From Harmothoe impar (taxonomy: Eukaryota; Annelida; Polychaeta; Phyllodocida; Polynoidae): a DNA stretch of 64,000 nt. The DNA lies in NCBI GenBank assembly GCA_947462335.1, contig OX381714.1, positions 57,519,800-57,583,799 of the forward strand, in the 5' to 3' direction. This document shows, piece by piece, positions 22,906-35,960 of the stretch; position 1 is the first letter of the stretch; each line of letters opens with the position of its first letter. The notes under the pieces were generated by a model, which saw only the letters and a program-made list of their open reading frames with translations, did no database searches and was not told the DNA's origin. The translations under genes and the position numbers were made by a program.

Positions 22906-23415
22906 AACTTGGGCTGACAATAGACCCATTTATGGCACAAGTAAAACTGTGTGTGATTTTGACAGGATTTTTTATTTGCATATTTCTATGTGCAGTTTCT
23001 GGTTTCTTGTGACATTGTTTTCTACTCAGAGTGATTCTCTTTTTCTGAGACACTTGATGCAATAGACACACATTGACAGCATTTGGGCAGACAGTCTGAG
23101 AAAAAGAGACCATCAATGAAAAAAAGTGACTTGTTTTCAGTAAGGTAGGTCTGGCAATGGCAGATCTGAGTAAATGACTTGGACAGCAGCCAGAGGGAAC
23201 AGAAGAAAGCAGCCAGACAAGACCTGCATTTTGTTTTCCATATGTTTTCCATATGTTTTTTACTACGGGTATGTACAGAGCTTTTTGGCTGGGGACAATG
23301 TAAATGTTTTGGCAATTTCCCTATTTTTTTTTTACAAAACCTTCGTTGCTGCGAAGCTGTTTTCATTCACAAAGCTGAGAACATCAGACGGCCTTAGGGG
23401 GGCTGCATTATGCTT
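22906..23415. other. Intergenic, nothing recognised
   Basis: Overlapping short frames on both strands between 23022 and 23446. All are low in complexity or featureless. TCCATATGTTTT is doubled at 23237-23259. Confidence 0.45.
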
Positions 23416-23567
23416 TAAGGTACTATGTCCTTTGTTGTCATTGTAAATGAATGCAGTGCTGGGAAGTCTAATTACCAGGGCTGCATTCATGCATCATGAT
23501 GAACCTAACGGAACGTTTCAACCACATAAGATAAGCATGATAGTTAATGAAGCCTTAAAGTGTTAAT
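23416..23567. mobile_element. TTAA-MITE family copy
   Basis: TTTAAGGTACTATGTCC at the left, family core ACCAGGGCTGCATTCATGCA, right end GCCTTAAAGTGTTAA. Confidence 0.75.
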
Positions 23568-23952
23568 GCTAAAAATCTACAAATACACATAACTTCTGAT
23601 TTCATCCAATACAGTCCAGTCACTGAAAAGACTTCCTTGATCAGTTTATAGCGGCTTTAACTCAGAGAGGAAGGATGGGGAGGGGGTTGGCTGTAGGTGG
23701 GGCCTAGATTTCTAGAGGTCTATACACACACCCTGGTGGCTTGAATGAGAACCAGCTTTGGCCTCATTTAAGGCCACAAATAGAGGGTGGCAGGTTGCAG
23801 TAGGATTGAGGAGTGTTGTGGGTTCTGAAGGCATTCAGGGATAGTCCCCTTTTGGGCTCCACAAACACGGCTCTCTGTGTGGTGGGGAGGAAGTTATTGG
23901 GATTGAGTGCCTAGGCCCTATGCACAAAGCAGTCCTATGAATGAGACCCAGC
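23568..23952. other. Intergenic, nothing recognised
   Basis: GG-rich stretch 23665-23890 without a supported feature. Confidence 0.4.
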
Positions 23953-24155
23953 TTAACACTTTACCTGTAACAGGCCACATAGTGCTGAAATGGCCCTGAT
24001 GGGCAATTTCTCAATGCTGCATTTAAGCATCATAAAACGGTCGCTATGATGCTTGAATGTAGGCCTTGTAAATTACTCATCAGGGCTGCATACATGGATC
24101 ATAACAACAAAGGGCACAGTACATTATAGAAGTATGTGGCCTTTAAAGGGCTAAA
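23953..24155. mobile_element. TTAA-MITE family copy
   Basis: Left end TTAACACTTTACC, right end GGCCTTTAAAGGGCTAA, with GGCCACATAGTGC against GTACATT...TATGTGGCC near the ends. Core words CATCAGGGCTGCATACATG. Confidence 0.75.
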
Positions 24156-24190
24156 TCTAGTGTGTAAGGGTGGCTTGAGCTGTATTCACA

Positions 24191-24640
24191 TACACAGAGG
24201 CAAATATCAGAGTCACCCAATGTCGCCTAAACCACTCTCATACAAGGGTCAGGCACTGCTGGACTATAATAGATGGGTCAAGGGCCATTCTAGTGAGGGT
24301 CAGGCTAGGCTGGACATTCAATAATAGGCTGGACCTTGGCAAACTTGCTTGAAGGTCTGGCCATGCTGGATCCTCATGCCATAGTCTGGCAATGCTGGAC
24401 TCTTGGGAGAGTCTCTATCAGCCTGCAAGAGTCCAGCATTGCCAGACTATGGCATGAGGATCCAGCATGGCCAGACCTTCAAGCAAGTTTGCCATGGTCC
24501 AGCCTGTTATTGAATGTCCAGCCTAGCCTGACCCTCACTAGAATGGCCCTTGACCCATCTATTATAGTCCAGCAGTGCCTGACCCTTGTATGAGAGTGGT
24601 TTAGGCGACATTGGGTGACTCTGATATTTGCCTCTGTGTA
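24191..24640. mobile_element. 450-bp near-perfect palindrome / foldback element
   Basis: Arms 24191-24404 and 24427-24640 (214 bp each) are reverse complements with only a few differences seen, for example T/A near 24336 and T/C near 24327. The loop is 22 bp. Ends are TA-CACAGAGGCAAATATCAG and its inverse ending CTCTGTG-TA, which would fit a TA target duplication. No coding capacity: mirror-image frames on the two strands encode the same arm. It could be a foldback MITE or, if transcribed, a long hairpin RNA source. Confidence 0.9.
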
Positions 24641-26344
24641 GTGACACACAGTGGGAGTTTACCTTTACCCTTTCCATGAATGGAACCATGCTTAGACTTT
24701 ACCCAAAATGACAATTTTCATCCAACCCTCAGGAAACCCTGGCTTTTTGGGACTGGCTGGAAATGGTTTGATGTTGCCTACTACTTAGCCGGTGGTAGAA
24801 CTGAGGCAACTTAGCAGCATTTATTTGTTCTGAATGTGTGGAATGTTGGTTAAAAAAGATGTTGAGAGGAGATAGCTACCATATACAACCACAGTAAAAA
24901 AAACTCCTCCAACACCACAGAACAATGGTCATTGATAAGGCTGATAAGGATGATAACCTGTAACCTTCCCGTATCTTAACCACCTCCCCATTGTCTCAGG
25001 GTATTAGGAGATTTGTCCTGTACACATGAAAAATTACACAGGGTCCAAACGGACCTTATGCCTGATGATATGACAACCTGTCTCAGCCCTACAATAGACA
25101 ATGTTCCATTTGGTCGAAAATCACAGAAAGTGTGCATATGGGGCTTTGGAGTGAAAGGCCAGATCTGAAAATAAAACTTGGAGTATCCCAAAGTTTTTTC
25201 TTGTGTGGTATAGGTGTCGGGTTACCTGCTCATTAAGAGTTATCAGTTAAATGTAAAAAGAAGTTGCTATGGCAACACCTTGAACCTAGATACCTTGGAA
25301 ACAATGTCCGGGCGACTGACATTTGTCTTTTTTTCTCAAGGGGTAGCCAGATAACTTCTTCTCTGTGTTTGGTCCCCATTTATATACTTATCCTTATTAA
25401 AGTGGGTCCTAGGGGTCAGTTTTCGAGCATTTTTGGCTATGTGTAATTGGTATATTCCTCGCCATTGGGTCATTTTGTACAGAGGGGTGACATAAATTTT
25501 ACCTTAATTTCAACTTTCTAAATATACATTATTTGTAGTTTTGGCTAACAGGAGTATAGAGTAAGGTTGATGATACTAACTACATGAAATACAACCCCAA
25601 TGGCATATACTTTCAGGTGGTATTTAGCTTTAGGGGGGCAAAAATCTGTGTATAACTGTAAATATCTATTGAAAATGCCTCGTAATAGTACTAAATGTCA
25701 CTCGGGAGGACTTTTTCCCCTCAAAATACCAATGCGTTTCCCTAAAGTTAATAGGGGTCTACTATTTCTATAATCTTAAGCAACACCCTCACTTCTTTGC
25801 TTTATATGTAGTGTGTCTACTTCAGCCCTTTTATACATACAATTCTAGTGATCAATGCATATCTGCAACCAGCAGAGAATCATCAGAACCCCAGCGACAC
25901 ATAGCCCTCCACACAGGAGAACAACCTGACTTCCACAGTCAGACTCTCAGACTTGGGTTGACATATTGTCAAGTGTTTACCCCGTAGATGAAATATCCAT
26001 TGTACATAAATCTATATCTCCTCTACCGAAAGATGAATATGCTTGAAATGCAAAGCAACGATCAGCATGTTGATACCTGTCATGTATTTGTGTAAGATTA
26101 GGCCTACTAAATGTGTGGCAAGGTTGGTGCTTTAGCTGGAACAACAGAGGGAGGAAACTGGTCATCTTGGATTGAGTAGCCCTGTACTCTGCACCGGCCC
26201 TCAACAGTCCAAACCCTCTGTGTGTGCTCTGATCAGGCCTAACCATACTATGTGCATGCATCCAGAAAATGCTAATTCCACTCACAACTACTAAAGAGAT
26301 TTTGATCACAATAGATGCACTGATATGCCACATATCAGTAGCAT

Positions 26345-26365
26345 CAGCCATACTTACCTCCATTG
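26345..26365 (-). other. Candidate 5' splice donor on the minus strand
   Basis: The minus strand reads CAATGGAG-GTAAGTATGG, a full match to the metazoan donor consensus AG|GTAAGT. It could end a small exon of an unseen host gene. No partner exon with coding content was found, so confidence is low. Confidence 0.25.
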
Positions 26366-26980
26366 TGCTGGGTCCCCATTATCATGGGGTCTCAGCTGTT
26401 TCTTTTACGTTTTCATGTACCATATGTACTTGTACCCAACCTTGAAACATGAAGCTAACTTCAAAATTGTAGTGTAAATCCTCAGCTATAGCCTGGGGTC
26501 AATAAGAAACCTCATCTAATTGTCACATAGAATGGATTTAAAAAATAATAGAATGTGCCAGACAGGCAAGAATATCTCCCTCATCAAGGGACTCTCGGGC
26601 AGTCCAGTGCACTATGCCCACCAAACCCACTCAGTTACAATATTGAAACTACTCTAAATTAACAACAATGACATTTCTTGATAGCCCTGGATCGTGGCTT
26701 CATGACACATATTTCAAATATGCTATAGACCTTATAGTTACTGAGGATTTACAAGAAACCCACGGGAGGGATTTTGAAAAGTAGATCCTGTTTTAGCAAC
26801 CCTTACCACAACAGGTAGACACCTACATATTGATTAATATATATTTTTCTAGACCAGATATCAATATGCGGATTTTTGCATAGTATTACTAGCATATTCT
26901 TCTTTCAGGGGGTAGGTCTGCCATTTCTGTATACCTATTATTACTGTATGAAACGTCATGTAGAGTTCTAGGGGTCACTC

Positions 26981-27016
26981 GCCCGGACATATTTCGCCCG
27001 GACATATCGCCCGGAC
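26981..27016 (+). repeat. CGCCCGGACATA short repeat
   Basis: Three adjacent copies of CGCCCGGAC(ATA) near 26981-27016, with a fourth at about 27334. GC-rich words in AT-rich surroundings. Confidence 0.7.
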
Positions 27017-27899
27017 TTAAAAAACCTTTTCCCCTGCTGTTGCAGAATATGCCATGGAAACAAATGTCCTTTTTACTGGGCTCTTAGGTATATGTGGGAG
27101 GTAGATTACTAGCACAGTTGGCATAGTTAAATATAATTATTGTAGACAGGGAAAGGAATAATGTGATTTGGGTGTCTAGTCGACTCATACCCCCCTCAGC
27201 AAGAACATAACAGAGTAAATCGAATTTTCTTTTCACCATGCATTTACTACCACATATCTCTAATATTTAATGCCAAAAATGAATGCATATGCATTATGGG
27301 TAATACGTGGAAGGGGGGAATGTTGTTAAAAATTCGCCCGGACATTCCATTTCACAAAATTCATATTTCTTGAAAAGTATAGAAAGAATGCCCCCACTTA
27401 TACATTTTTTGTTCCAGATTTACCACAAGGACTCATAGTTTAAGTACAAAATGTGGAACCACATACATCTAGTGTGTTCTTTTGAAAATTTGATAAATTT
27501 TGTCATTTTTTTAAACTGTTGGACCAATTATGGGTCAATTCTGGCCTATTTAAGGCCCCTGGAACGCTAAATATGGATATTCAAAACCCATATGTAACAT
27601 CAAGAACTCATCCATCCCCACATTATAAGACAAAAGAAATCATTAGAAAATGAATATCCTGTGAATGCTGGCCTAGGGAAGTGTGAAAATCCCATATGCA
27701 CAGATTCTGTAATTTATGACCATAATTTACATTCTAAATATAGAAGACTTCCACCATAATTAATTAAAGAAGATTATCATGTTCTACATCAAAAAGTACC
27801 GTAAAGCATTTTGTGGCCTATTTGTCACTCTTTTGCCATCCCTTAGCCCCCTGGTGGTCAAAACTAGAACTAAAAATCCCCCAGAGGTGCGTTTTCACC

Positions 27900-28600
27900 G
27901 AGCTGCTCTCATATATCCACATCTTGTGCTGTACCCCACTAGATCCCCCCCCCCCCCAAAGCCACACACAGTAGCTTCTGGTTGGGTGTAAAGCAGGTCT
28001 CCTTCATCCCACTACCCTAGGGCCAGAGGCTCAATAACCCCCTCCTATTCACACAGCAGTGTTTGTGCAGCCCAAAAGGCACTTCAGCCTACAGTCCTAC
28101 CACAACACCCTACAGCACTATCCTGCTGCTTTAAACCACCTTCTGTGGCCTTAGAGGAGGCCTGAGCCAGTCCTCATTCATGCCACCAGTGTGTGTGTAC
28201 AGCCCTTACTCCCCCAGCTCCAGCTTGGGTGCACGCTTCTATATAGAAATGCTTTTCTGTGATAAAGGTGACTGCATTATTATAAAAGATGTGCTGGCTT
28301 ACTGTTATCAGGCCAAGGCCTCCTACACAGATACTGTTTTAACCCCAGAACTTAGTCAATAGCAACAAACCTAGTAAGTCATTTTCCATATATGAGCAAC
28401 TATGGTAGGTTAATACTATCAGGTATAGTCAGTAGTGACTGACCAACATTAGTCATTCTATTCCTATATGCATTAGGTGTTAGTCATATTTAGCTTTGCG
28501 TTAGTCATTTTTGAATATCAGTTCATTATTCTGACCACTATTCCTATGACTAACCTGGGATAGCCACTACAGACTAAGGCCCCGATTATTTAGATTACCA
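27900..28600 (+). repeat. Diverged relatives of the 19-kb segment
   Basis: 28350-28580 matches 19165-19400 in the same orientation (AACTTAGTCAATAG, ACCTAGT-AGTCATTTT, ACTATCAGGTA-AGTCAG). The upstream part is weaker. A C-run lies at 27946-27957. No gene. Confidence 0.6.
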
Positions 28601-28972
28601 GTGTATGTGTCGTTAAATATCACAGTAATTGGCATAAAAAGACTCAGGCCTTGCAGCTTTTGTTTCTTCTGGATCCCGTCCAGTACGTCAGCATTGATCT
28701 GCCATTGCATGACCTTTCGTACAGAAAAAGGCCCTTTTTTTCTACAATTGTTTCTTTTTCTCTGACTTTCTTCCCACATGCTGTCAATGTGTGTCTACTG
28801 TATTGGGTGACTTAGAAAAAGAAATGCTTTAAATTGAACCAGGACCTGTGCAGAATATTGCAATAACCAGCAATTGGAAATCAACTAATGTTTTTATTAA
28901 AATAAATCATTGTGACATTGTTATTTCTCCTCTGTGGGCAAGAATGATTTGTGGCATATTTTAGTTTTGTCA
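28601..28972. other. Intergenic, nothing recognised
   Basis: No supported feature. Confidence 0.4.
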
Positions 28973-29188
28973 ATCGTTTATATTTTCATATTTTTTAGAT
29001 AGATTGTTTGAGATACTAGTAAAACTTATTGATATTCAGGTGCTTTCGCACATTGAGATATCAACATTGGATTTAGTGGCATCGTTTATATTTTCATATT
29101 TTTTAGATAGATTGTTTGAGATACTAGTAAAACTTATTGATATTCAGGTGCTTTCGCACATTGAGATATCAACATTGGATTTAGTGGC
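28973..29188 (+). repeat. Perfect 2 x 108-bp tandem duplication
   Basis: 28973-29080 and 29081-29188 appear identical over the whole period, beginning ATCGTTTATATTTTCATATT. AT-rich and noncoding. Recent event, or a collapsed/expanded assembly array. Confidence 0.9.
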
Positions 29189-29459
29189 ATAGCTTGTATC
29201 TAGTTTTTTTTAGATAAGTATTACTTGGCTTGAATAAGTGCACCTGTGGCTGTATATATTGGTGGTTTCTTTAATTAATCATGCCCTTTCATATATACCT
29301 TACAGATGGATGCTTTTCAAAACAGAAAAATAATCTACATTTTCATTTCAATACCCCGATTTACCCTGCACTCACACAAGACCTGCACTTATTTGAGACC
29401 CCTGCGCTAAGTCAATCAACTACAGTATCAGTAACCTGAAACCAGTCTTGCATAGTTTT

Positions 29460-29790
29460 CCTTGTGCCATAATTTGGCTTTTTCCTGCTTCAAGTTGGCT
29501 GCCTTCATACTTTCATGTGGATGATTTCAAAAGCCCCTAAATCAAACTGACAGCCTACATTAAGGTAATTTAACAGTGTTTGACATTGAAACAATAAAAC
29601 ACCAAAGACCAAAAAAAAAATTGAATTTCTCTCTTGGCCTGTGATGTCCTTTATGGGGAGGATGATAAGGACTTAAAAGAGAGAGAAGCGGGTGGTAAAA
29701 GAAACAGGCCCTTCCAAATTGGAAGTACCAGTACGCCTCTCAGAGTAATCTCCAAATCCATATGTACCTAACTTCATACCAAATGTCATC
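29460..29790 (-). repeat. Dispersed repeat T, inverted copy
   Basis: Reverse complement of the 9990-10270 / 22660-22905 family: AATCCATATGTA, GGATGATAAGGACTTAAAAG, CTAAATCAAACTGACAGCCT. About 60 bp more is present in the middle. Confidence 0.8.
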
Positions 29791-30369
29791 AAATAAAGCC
29801 AGACAATTAGAGTAGTTCTAAAACATCTGTAAATAACATTCACTCTGTTGCTGATTTGTTAAGTCTGCACCATAACATAGACGTTTTGTAGAACATTGCC
29901 AAAAGACGTGATATGTTTGAGGGGAACCAGAGACAAGATGGCAGGGGGTACCATGGGGGTCATTAGCTATGTTGTAAGTGTGAGTAGGATTGTGATTCTC
30001 TGATGGCCTCCATGATAGGGGTGATATGCAAAAACATACAACATACTTAAATCCTTGCTGAATGAGTCTGAGTGATTTCTATTTCTGATAGAATTTCTCC
30101 ACAGTCTTTCAAGTCTTGTCATACAACAATGAACATCTGATAGAAACACTTCTTTTTCCCTTTTTTTGCAAATTTATGTCAACCCCTTCAATATCAGAAT
30201 GCAAAGGCATGATTTCCACATTGTTGCAATAGAAGTGTACCACCTCTTGCCCTCACAAGACTGAGGCCTACCTCCGTCTTTGTATACCCTGTAGTGTAAG
30301 GTCAACCCCCTTAGTAATCCCTGGTCTGGTGTGTTACTTCTGGAGTTCTATACATGTACTTTTAAGGTC
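29791..30369. other. Intergenic, nothing recognised
   Basis: No supported gene. A featureless 60-aa minus-strand frame lies at 29967-30149. Confidence 0.4.
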
Positions 30370-30540
30370 GGTTAGATTCTCACCCTTACTTCTAGTTTTC
30401 ATGGACAATCTCTTTAACTCTAAAGACCTGACCACTGCAGCAGATTAGATATTACTACAGCCCAAAGTCTGGGAAGAAGGATTGTAAATGATAAAGTGAA
30501 GTGAGACCTCAAGGGCAGTGTAAGGTCACACAAGTGCTGT
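30370..30540 (-). repeat. Repeat family R, inverted copy
   Basis: Inverse of 5700-5890: GGTTAGATTCTCACCC, CTCTAAAGACCTGACC, GGATTGTAAAT and GTGAGACCTCAAGGGCA. Confidence 0.75.
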
Positions 30541-30689
30541 TTCCCTAGAGTGTGAACCACACTGTTCAGCAGACATTTCAGGGTATTAGCACCATTGTAC
30601 AGAATACTCTTGTTTTTGAGGTTGATAATCCCCAGTCTGGTCCTCTACTTCTGGAATTTTACCTGACAGTCATACATGTGTTTTATGCT

Positions 30690-31190
30690 TCAGTTAGATT
30701 CTCACCCCTACTACTAGTTTTTACAGGGTATACCTTGTCCATCGGAACCTGGTGAGGCCGACAAAGGGCCTGGCTAATGAGTTCTCTGTGGGAGTCTTAT
30801 AGCTGTGGTCAATGGTTAAAATGATACCTCAAATAACCAAACTTCCCATCCCATTAGCCCCTTCCTCCAGTGTATCTAAGTGAAGTGTTAATGAAACCAC
30901 CCCTCCTGTCCCAAAGTTTTATGGCTATAATTCTACCACCAAGGGGATGAGGCTGGTCTCCTCCTGTCGGTGCTAACATTACCACTAATAAAGGTCATTA
31001 GGCCCTGACAGTCAGGGGGCTCTCCAGGATACACCAGACAAGGTATAGATCTGCTTACTCGTAAAGACTTGACAACTGCAGCAGATCAGATAATCTCCAC
31101 AGCTAAAGCATCCAGGAATAAGGATTGTGAATTAGTAAGTGCAATTAGTTCTCAGAGAAAGCGTGAGGTGATGCAGGTGCCATGTGCCTA
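30690..31190 (-). repeat. Repeat family R, inverted copy split by an insertion
   Basis: CAGTTAGATTCTCACCCCTA (about 30693) and AAAGACTTGACAACTGCAGC (about 31062) are normally about 50 bp apart in this family. Here a roughly 320-bp segment lies between them. Confidence 0.65.
30728..31048. mobile_element. Possible TIR insertion in R-family copy
   Basis: The inserted segment has ATACCTTGTC at its left end and GACAAGGTAT at its right end, with CCTGG / CCAGG just inside. The short imperfect TIRs plus interruption of a known repeat support a small element. Confidence 0.5.
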
Positions 31191-32261
31191 AAGTGATATT
31201 GCAGGGTTGTAATATTGATAGCCATTGCCTTTGATTGTTCATATAATATGGTATATGCATGTGCAATGGAAGTTCACAACCCACTGTATTTTACCTTATT
31301 TCCTTCGTTGATGGTTTTATAGAAACAGGGGCCCACTTCCATGTGTACGTTTTATATGAATGTGCAGGATCAGATTATACCCAGTAGAAGTACACATTTG
31401 TGCCTTGTCTTAGCAACATGAAGTAAGATAGCCATGGATCAGCTATCGATGTGCCCTTCCGGTACCATTGGAGGAAAAGAATTGGGATTTGCCTCCCAAG
31501 AAGGGTGTGCTATTTTATATGTACCCTGCAAACAAAATCTCAAGCGGAACTCATGCTGTTGTTTTTTGAAGGAGTGAAACTACTTGTGGATATTCCTGTT
31601 ATTTGCATGAGTACTACTCCTGTGTCTTGACCCTGCAGTGTATCACTGTTGATAAGCTAGCTAATCCAAGGACTGTTTCATTTACCTATCACTGGCCACA
31701 ATTCTTAGGTTGCACATGTCAATATGTCCTAGTAGAGTGGTCCAAACAAGCCTCTACAATAGGTGTTTGTGTCTTACTTCTATTCCATACATCAGGTATA
31801 GAGCAACCTTTCCTAGAAGTATATACTGTATATTTACAGTAGATTGTTTTCATCAACACTTAACATTGTAGATGTATACAGCAATCATTTGTTGCCTTCA
31901 ATGACATGCACATACAAACATTGTTGGGCATTATTGATAATATATTTTTTATAACTCAAGTACATAAAATTACGTAAAATGGTTAGATGGGTAGAATTTA
32001 CACCATTTATTGTAGCAATTTCACGTTTGAAGTCCATCAGACTGAATTGGTATTCTATTCAAGGCTCTGATTGCTGTGAGAGCAAATTTGCTACATAGGG
32101 TAGAATAGAGTTACAGAAAAGATGCTCTGTAACACACAGATCAACCTTTCTGCATGATTTTTTGTTGTGGTGAGCACCCAAAAGATCATTTCTCTGTAGC
32201 TTCTCACATCTGATGATGGGGGTTTCATCTTATGTTGTGTGTAGAAGACAGTGACAGTACA
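31191..32261. other. Intergenic, nothing recognised
   Basis: About 1 kb with no supported gene or strong repeat. Confidence 0.45.
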
Positions 32262-32386
32262 CTGCTAAAAGGGCGAATCCACTGATCTGTCGCATCAGAT
32301 GAGATTAGTGCATAGGTTTTACAGTGTAAATGCTCATCCGATCCAACGGATTTGTGTGATCGGATTCACCCTTTGATGAATAAATG
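32262..32386. mobile_element. MITE with GGGCGAATCCACTGAT ends
   Basis: AAAAGGGCGAATCCACTGAT and GTGTGATCGGATTCACCCTTT bound a 125-bp element related to 20101-20221. Confidence 0.65.
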
Positions 32387-33589
32387 CTGCACAATTTAGG
32401 GTTAAGAAGATTCCTCTGTCATACATACTTGGGAAAATGTCACCAGTTTGCCAACTCAATATCACCAAGTTATGATTGAGGTCATGTAAACAATTTAACA
32501 CACCATCAGTCAGGAATGCTAGCTAACTAAAGTAAAAAAAAAATTGCTTTCACACAAAACCCTTCACCTGGAAAACTATAGGTTGCTATGAAGTGTTCAC
32601 TATAAATGACTTGTCTGAACTGTAGAAGCTAAACTGTAGATATATGGTAATTACAGCCAGGAGGGGGCCTGATCTGCATACTTACGAGCAATGCGTATAT
32701 TAATGGTCCCAGGGGTACAGCCCCTAATGCAGTGTGAAAATGACCTAGCCACAAGGTTTGGCATTGACACAGCGTACCTTTAAGGGCTCTGGTCACAATA
32801 CATTTATGATTGTTGAAAGAGTTTAAAAAATGGGAAAAAAGTCTTACTCACATTGATGGAGCTAATCAGCAATCGTAATCCAATAGTCTAGAAAGAGCAA
32901 ATTCATAATGGTCATATTCTTGATGAAATTGCATGTATTTATAGTACAAAGCTAACTAATCTAGTTGAATTTAAATGCAAAACACCCAGCATCATGTTTG
33001 GGTCGCTTTGGATGGACAGGTAGGGCTGGCATGGAATTAAAGCAGCATCGATTCAAAATTCTCCAGAACGGCTAAGCCTGAATGGACACAAATTGTACTT
33101 GGTATTTCTAAACAACCATATTTTCCCAACAGCAACAGCAAGTTTAAATGTTTTAATCACAAACTGCAAAATATCAAGTTCTTAGTTGGGTGTTCGATGA
33201 AAGATTGATTTCAAAGAGATCAAATGACATTTCAAGCCTTGAATCACACTAACCCATGTCTCTTCATCTTCAAGCTCTGACAGTGTAGCTTTAGAATTTC
33301 AATTCAACTACATAAAAAGTGGTACTTGAACTAGGGACATCAGCAGAGCCCTACTATATAGCACCACTCTAAAAGCATGTCCCTAGCTAAAGGCCAGGGA
33401 CATTATAGTTAATGCCCTATGGCCTGTATAGGCAAGGTCACATATCAGTGGATCGATGAGTCAGACAGTGAGTTAGAGGGGGTTATCTATTCCTGACACT
33501 GGTACTTACCTGCTGTGGGGATCAAAACTGTTTATATACATGAAGTGGATAATGGGTGAAACATTTGATCATCTTAAAGGGAAACCTCC
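32387..33589. other. Intergenic, nothing recognised
   Basis: About 1.2 kb with no supported ORF, RNA gene or TIR element. Confidence 0.45.
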
Positions 33590-35960
33590 ATCCACATGAA
33601 TCATGCAATGTGAACATCACAGACGGTTTGAGATGCACAAATCTACTCTAAATATCTAGTGAAACTTCATTGCTCAGTCATCGCAACTTTGTCCTTGACA
33701 TACTGATCTTGACTTGCAAGCAATAGTTTCATAGAACAGTTTTGTAATATGCCCTCTCAGGAGCTGCATGTGATGGCCTTATATTGTCTGAGACATTTAA
33801 GTTCCATTCTCCGTACTCATTTATGGATGACATGTAATCATTTACTTAAGAGTTAATGTCAGGCAATTTCTCTCAGATAATCTAAATAGGGTCCAAGTAA
33901 ATACCTCCATGATACCCTGCAGCAATTAGTGTACATGTATCAGAGCATATTGTCAGGTGCCTGCAGTTTTAAGTGGATATGTGCACGAGGGGAGTGCTTG
34001 TAAAAGAGCCGTGGTATGCAGGGCCATTCAGACATAATGTAACATGTTCCCACTCTTGTAACCAGCAGTGTTGGTACTTGCATTATGTAAAGATCTGAAG
34101 GCATTTGTTGACATCAGCTTAATTCACCTTTTTTTTGTGTTATTTATTGTTGTGACACTGACTGATAAAACAAAGGATTTGATTAAATGATAAGCTGATT
34201 ACCTTTTTCAATTATCAGAACAGATTGCAAATAAAATTAAACAGATTGGGTCTGGATCATGGCATCTGACCGTTGCCTTGAATATTGTAGGTCACTCCTT
34301 ACCTACATAGCACTCCATATATTACCTACAGTAGTCCCATTGTACATGGTTTAGCATGGATTGTGAGGCTGCAAGGTGCCAGGCAGGCTGCAGACAGTCA
34401 GTATGGATGGGTGTATTGACAGGAGACTTAAGTCATCTTCTCTGCCTGCTTCGTGGGATTATCTGAGTACTACAGCAAACTGCCACTATCCACTCTATAG
34501 AAATATAGTACATGCATTTTGTCTGTTGAGAAATTTTGGTTGACGACGCGTTCAGCTGTGTAATTTATTCCCGTATGTTATACCAGAAATGGATACAGTT
34601 GTTGATTCTCCCTTAATTAATTCTGATCTAACCAAACCTTACAATTTAATATTATTAAACAGAGGATAAGAATAGCTAGGCTGTCTCTGTCTATTGCCTA
34701 GTTTTTGAGTCACCATAAGATAATAAGCATGAGATAATGACAACTGTCACATGCAATAACTTTCCATAGACAATGAGTATGCAAACACGATTATGTGTCA
34801 TTTCTAATTCTCTTTCTGATTATGCTCTCTTCTAATGTCTCTGGAATCAGGTTTCCTATCCCTTGGCAATAAGACTGATTTAATACTAAAGTTACTTTTC
34901 ATTACTAATGTTGCAGGCTCATATTGATATCATATATCTAATTCAATAAGAATCACTCCATAACAATAGTATTGCTGTTTAAGACCTAGTCCATTGTTCC
35001 TCTCTCCTCTACTGTGTCCTTGCTATAGTTCTGTATGTTTCTTTCACTTTAGATGTAACTCTTCTCATACTCATTCTCTGGTTATTCATTACATCTCTCA
35101 TCTACCTAATATTGCAGTCTCTGCCTTTTTCGTCTCTACTTCCCTCTATATTTCACTATCTATCCCTCTCAGTTTCTGGACTTCCAGTGCTTCTGTATAC
35201 ATGGATTGCTCACTAGATAAATCCCTTTATGCTGTCTCTTGCTGTCTCCCTCTGAACCATTAACTCTCTATGCCTGTTCCCTGCCACATTGTCCTTGGTC
35301 TAATGTAAGAGATCGATGCCCCAACAAGTGCAGTGGATTACCCCCACACCTGCCATCAGTAAATATTTGATGTTGCCCTCAGGGCAACACCGGGATTCTG
35401 GATAATTAATTACCCAATAAAGCTGGGCTGTACAGCAGTATCTAGTACATGTATTGGATGGGAATGGGTGGCTGGGGTGTCCCAAAATAGCAGGGCCTGA
35501 TGAGCACTGAATAGTTTGGTACCTTTAGTAGTTATCCCTGAGAGTGGTAAAGACACAAATATCATATATGCCTTGATATCCTACATTTAATGGGGGTAGG
35601 TCTTTCCAATCATAACCATGAAATGGGATCTCATTTTGATATATTTCATTATCTTATTGAATGCAGTTCTTCATTCACAGATTGTGTTGACTTTCATTGT
35701 TTACGTTTGTCGAGGGGCATCCATTGACCTTGGCAGTGGTTTTAGAGTTGCCGAAAAGAGCAGGTCCTTCAATTTAATTTGAATTGTATCAGTTCGATCA
35801 ATTTAATCAGTGGCAAGGTTGCTCAGCCTACATGTAAACAGAAGTTAATTTGGCTGGGGATATTCCCAATGGGTTACACTACAGACATCCTAGATATATT
35901 GTGTTACTCTCCAAACATATTGTGGTCATAAATAAGACATCCAATCTAGTGTGACTGGAG
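33590..35960 (-). repeat. Right arm of a diverged ~2-kb inverted repeat (partner 3180-5250)
   Basis: See the left arm for matched sub-blocks. A separate dispersed repeat (35330-35495, inverse of 16828-16993) is embedded here and absent from the left arm, so it inserted after the duplication. Confidence 0.75.

Larger units (their letters stand above)
24641..27899. other. Longest low-repeat stretch, no gene supported
   Basis: Over 3 kb with little obvious repeat content. The largest frame is 128 aa on the minus strand (25977-26363); it has one hydrophobic stretch (about residues 15-35) and no recognisable family, and it reads across a perfect splice donor after two codons. Noncoding or very weakly supported. 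Confidence 0.5.

Noticed and set aside
25977..26363. 128-aa minus-strand frame with a hydrophobic stretch
   Set aside because: No recognised family; a perfect splice donor after its second codon argues that the frame is not translated as shown.
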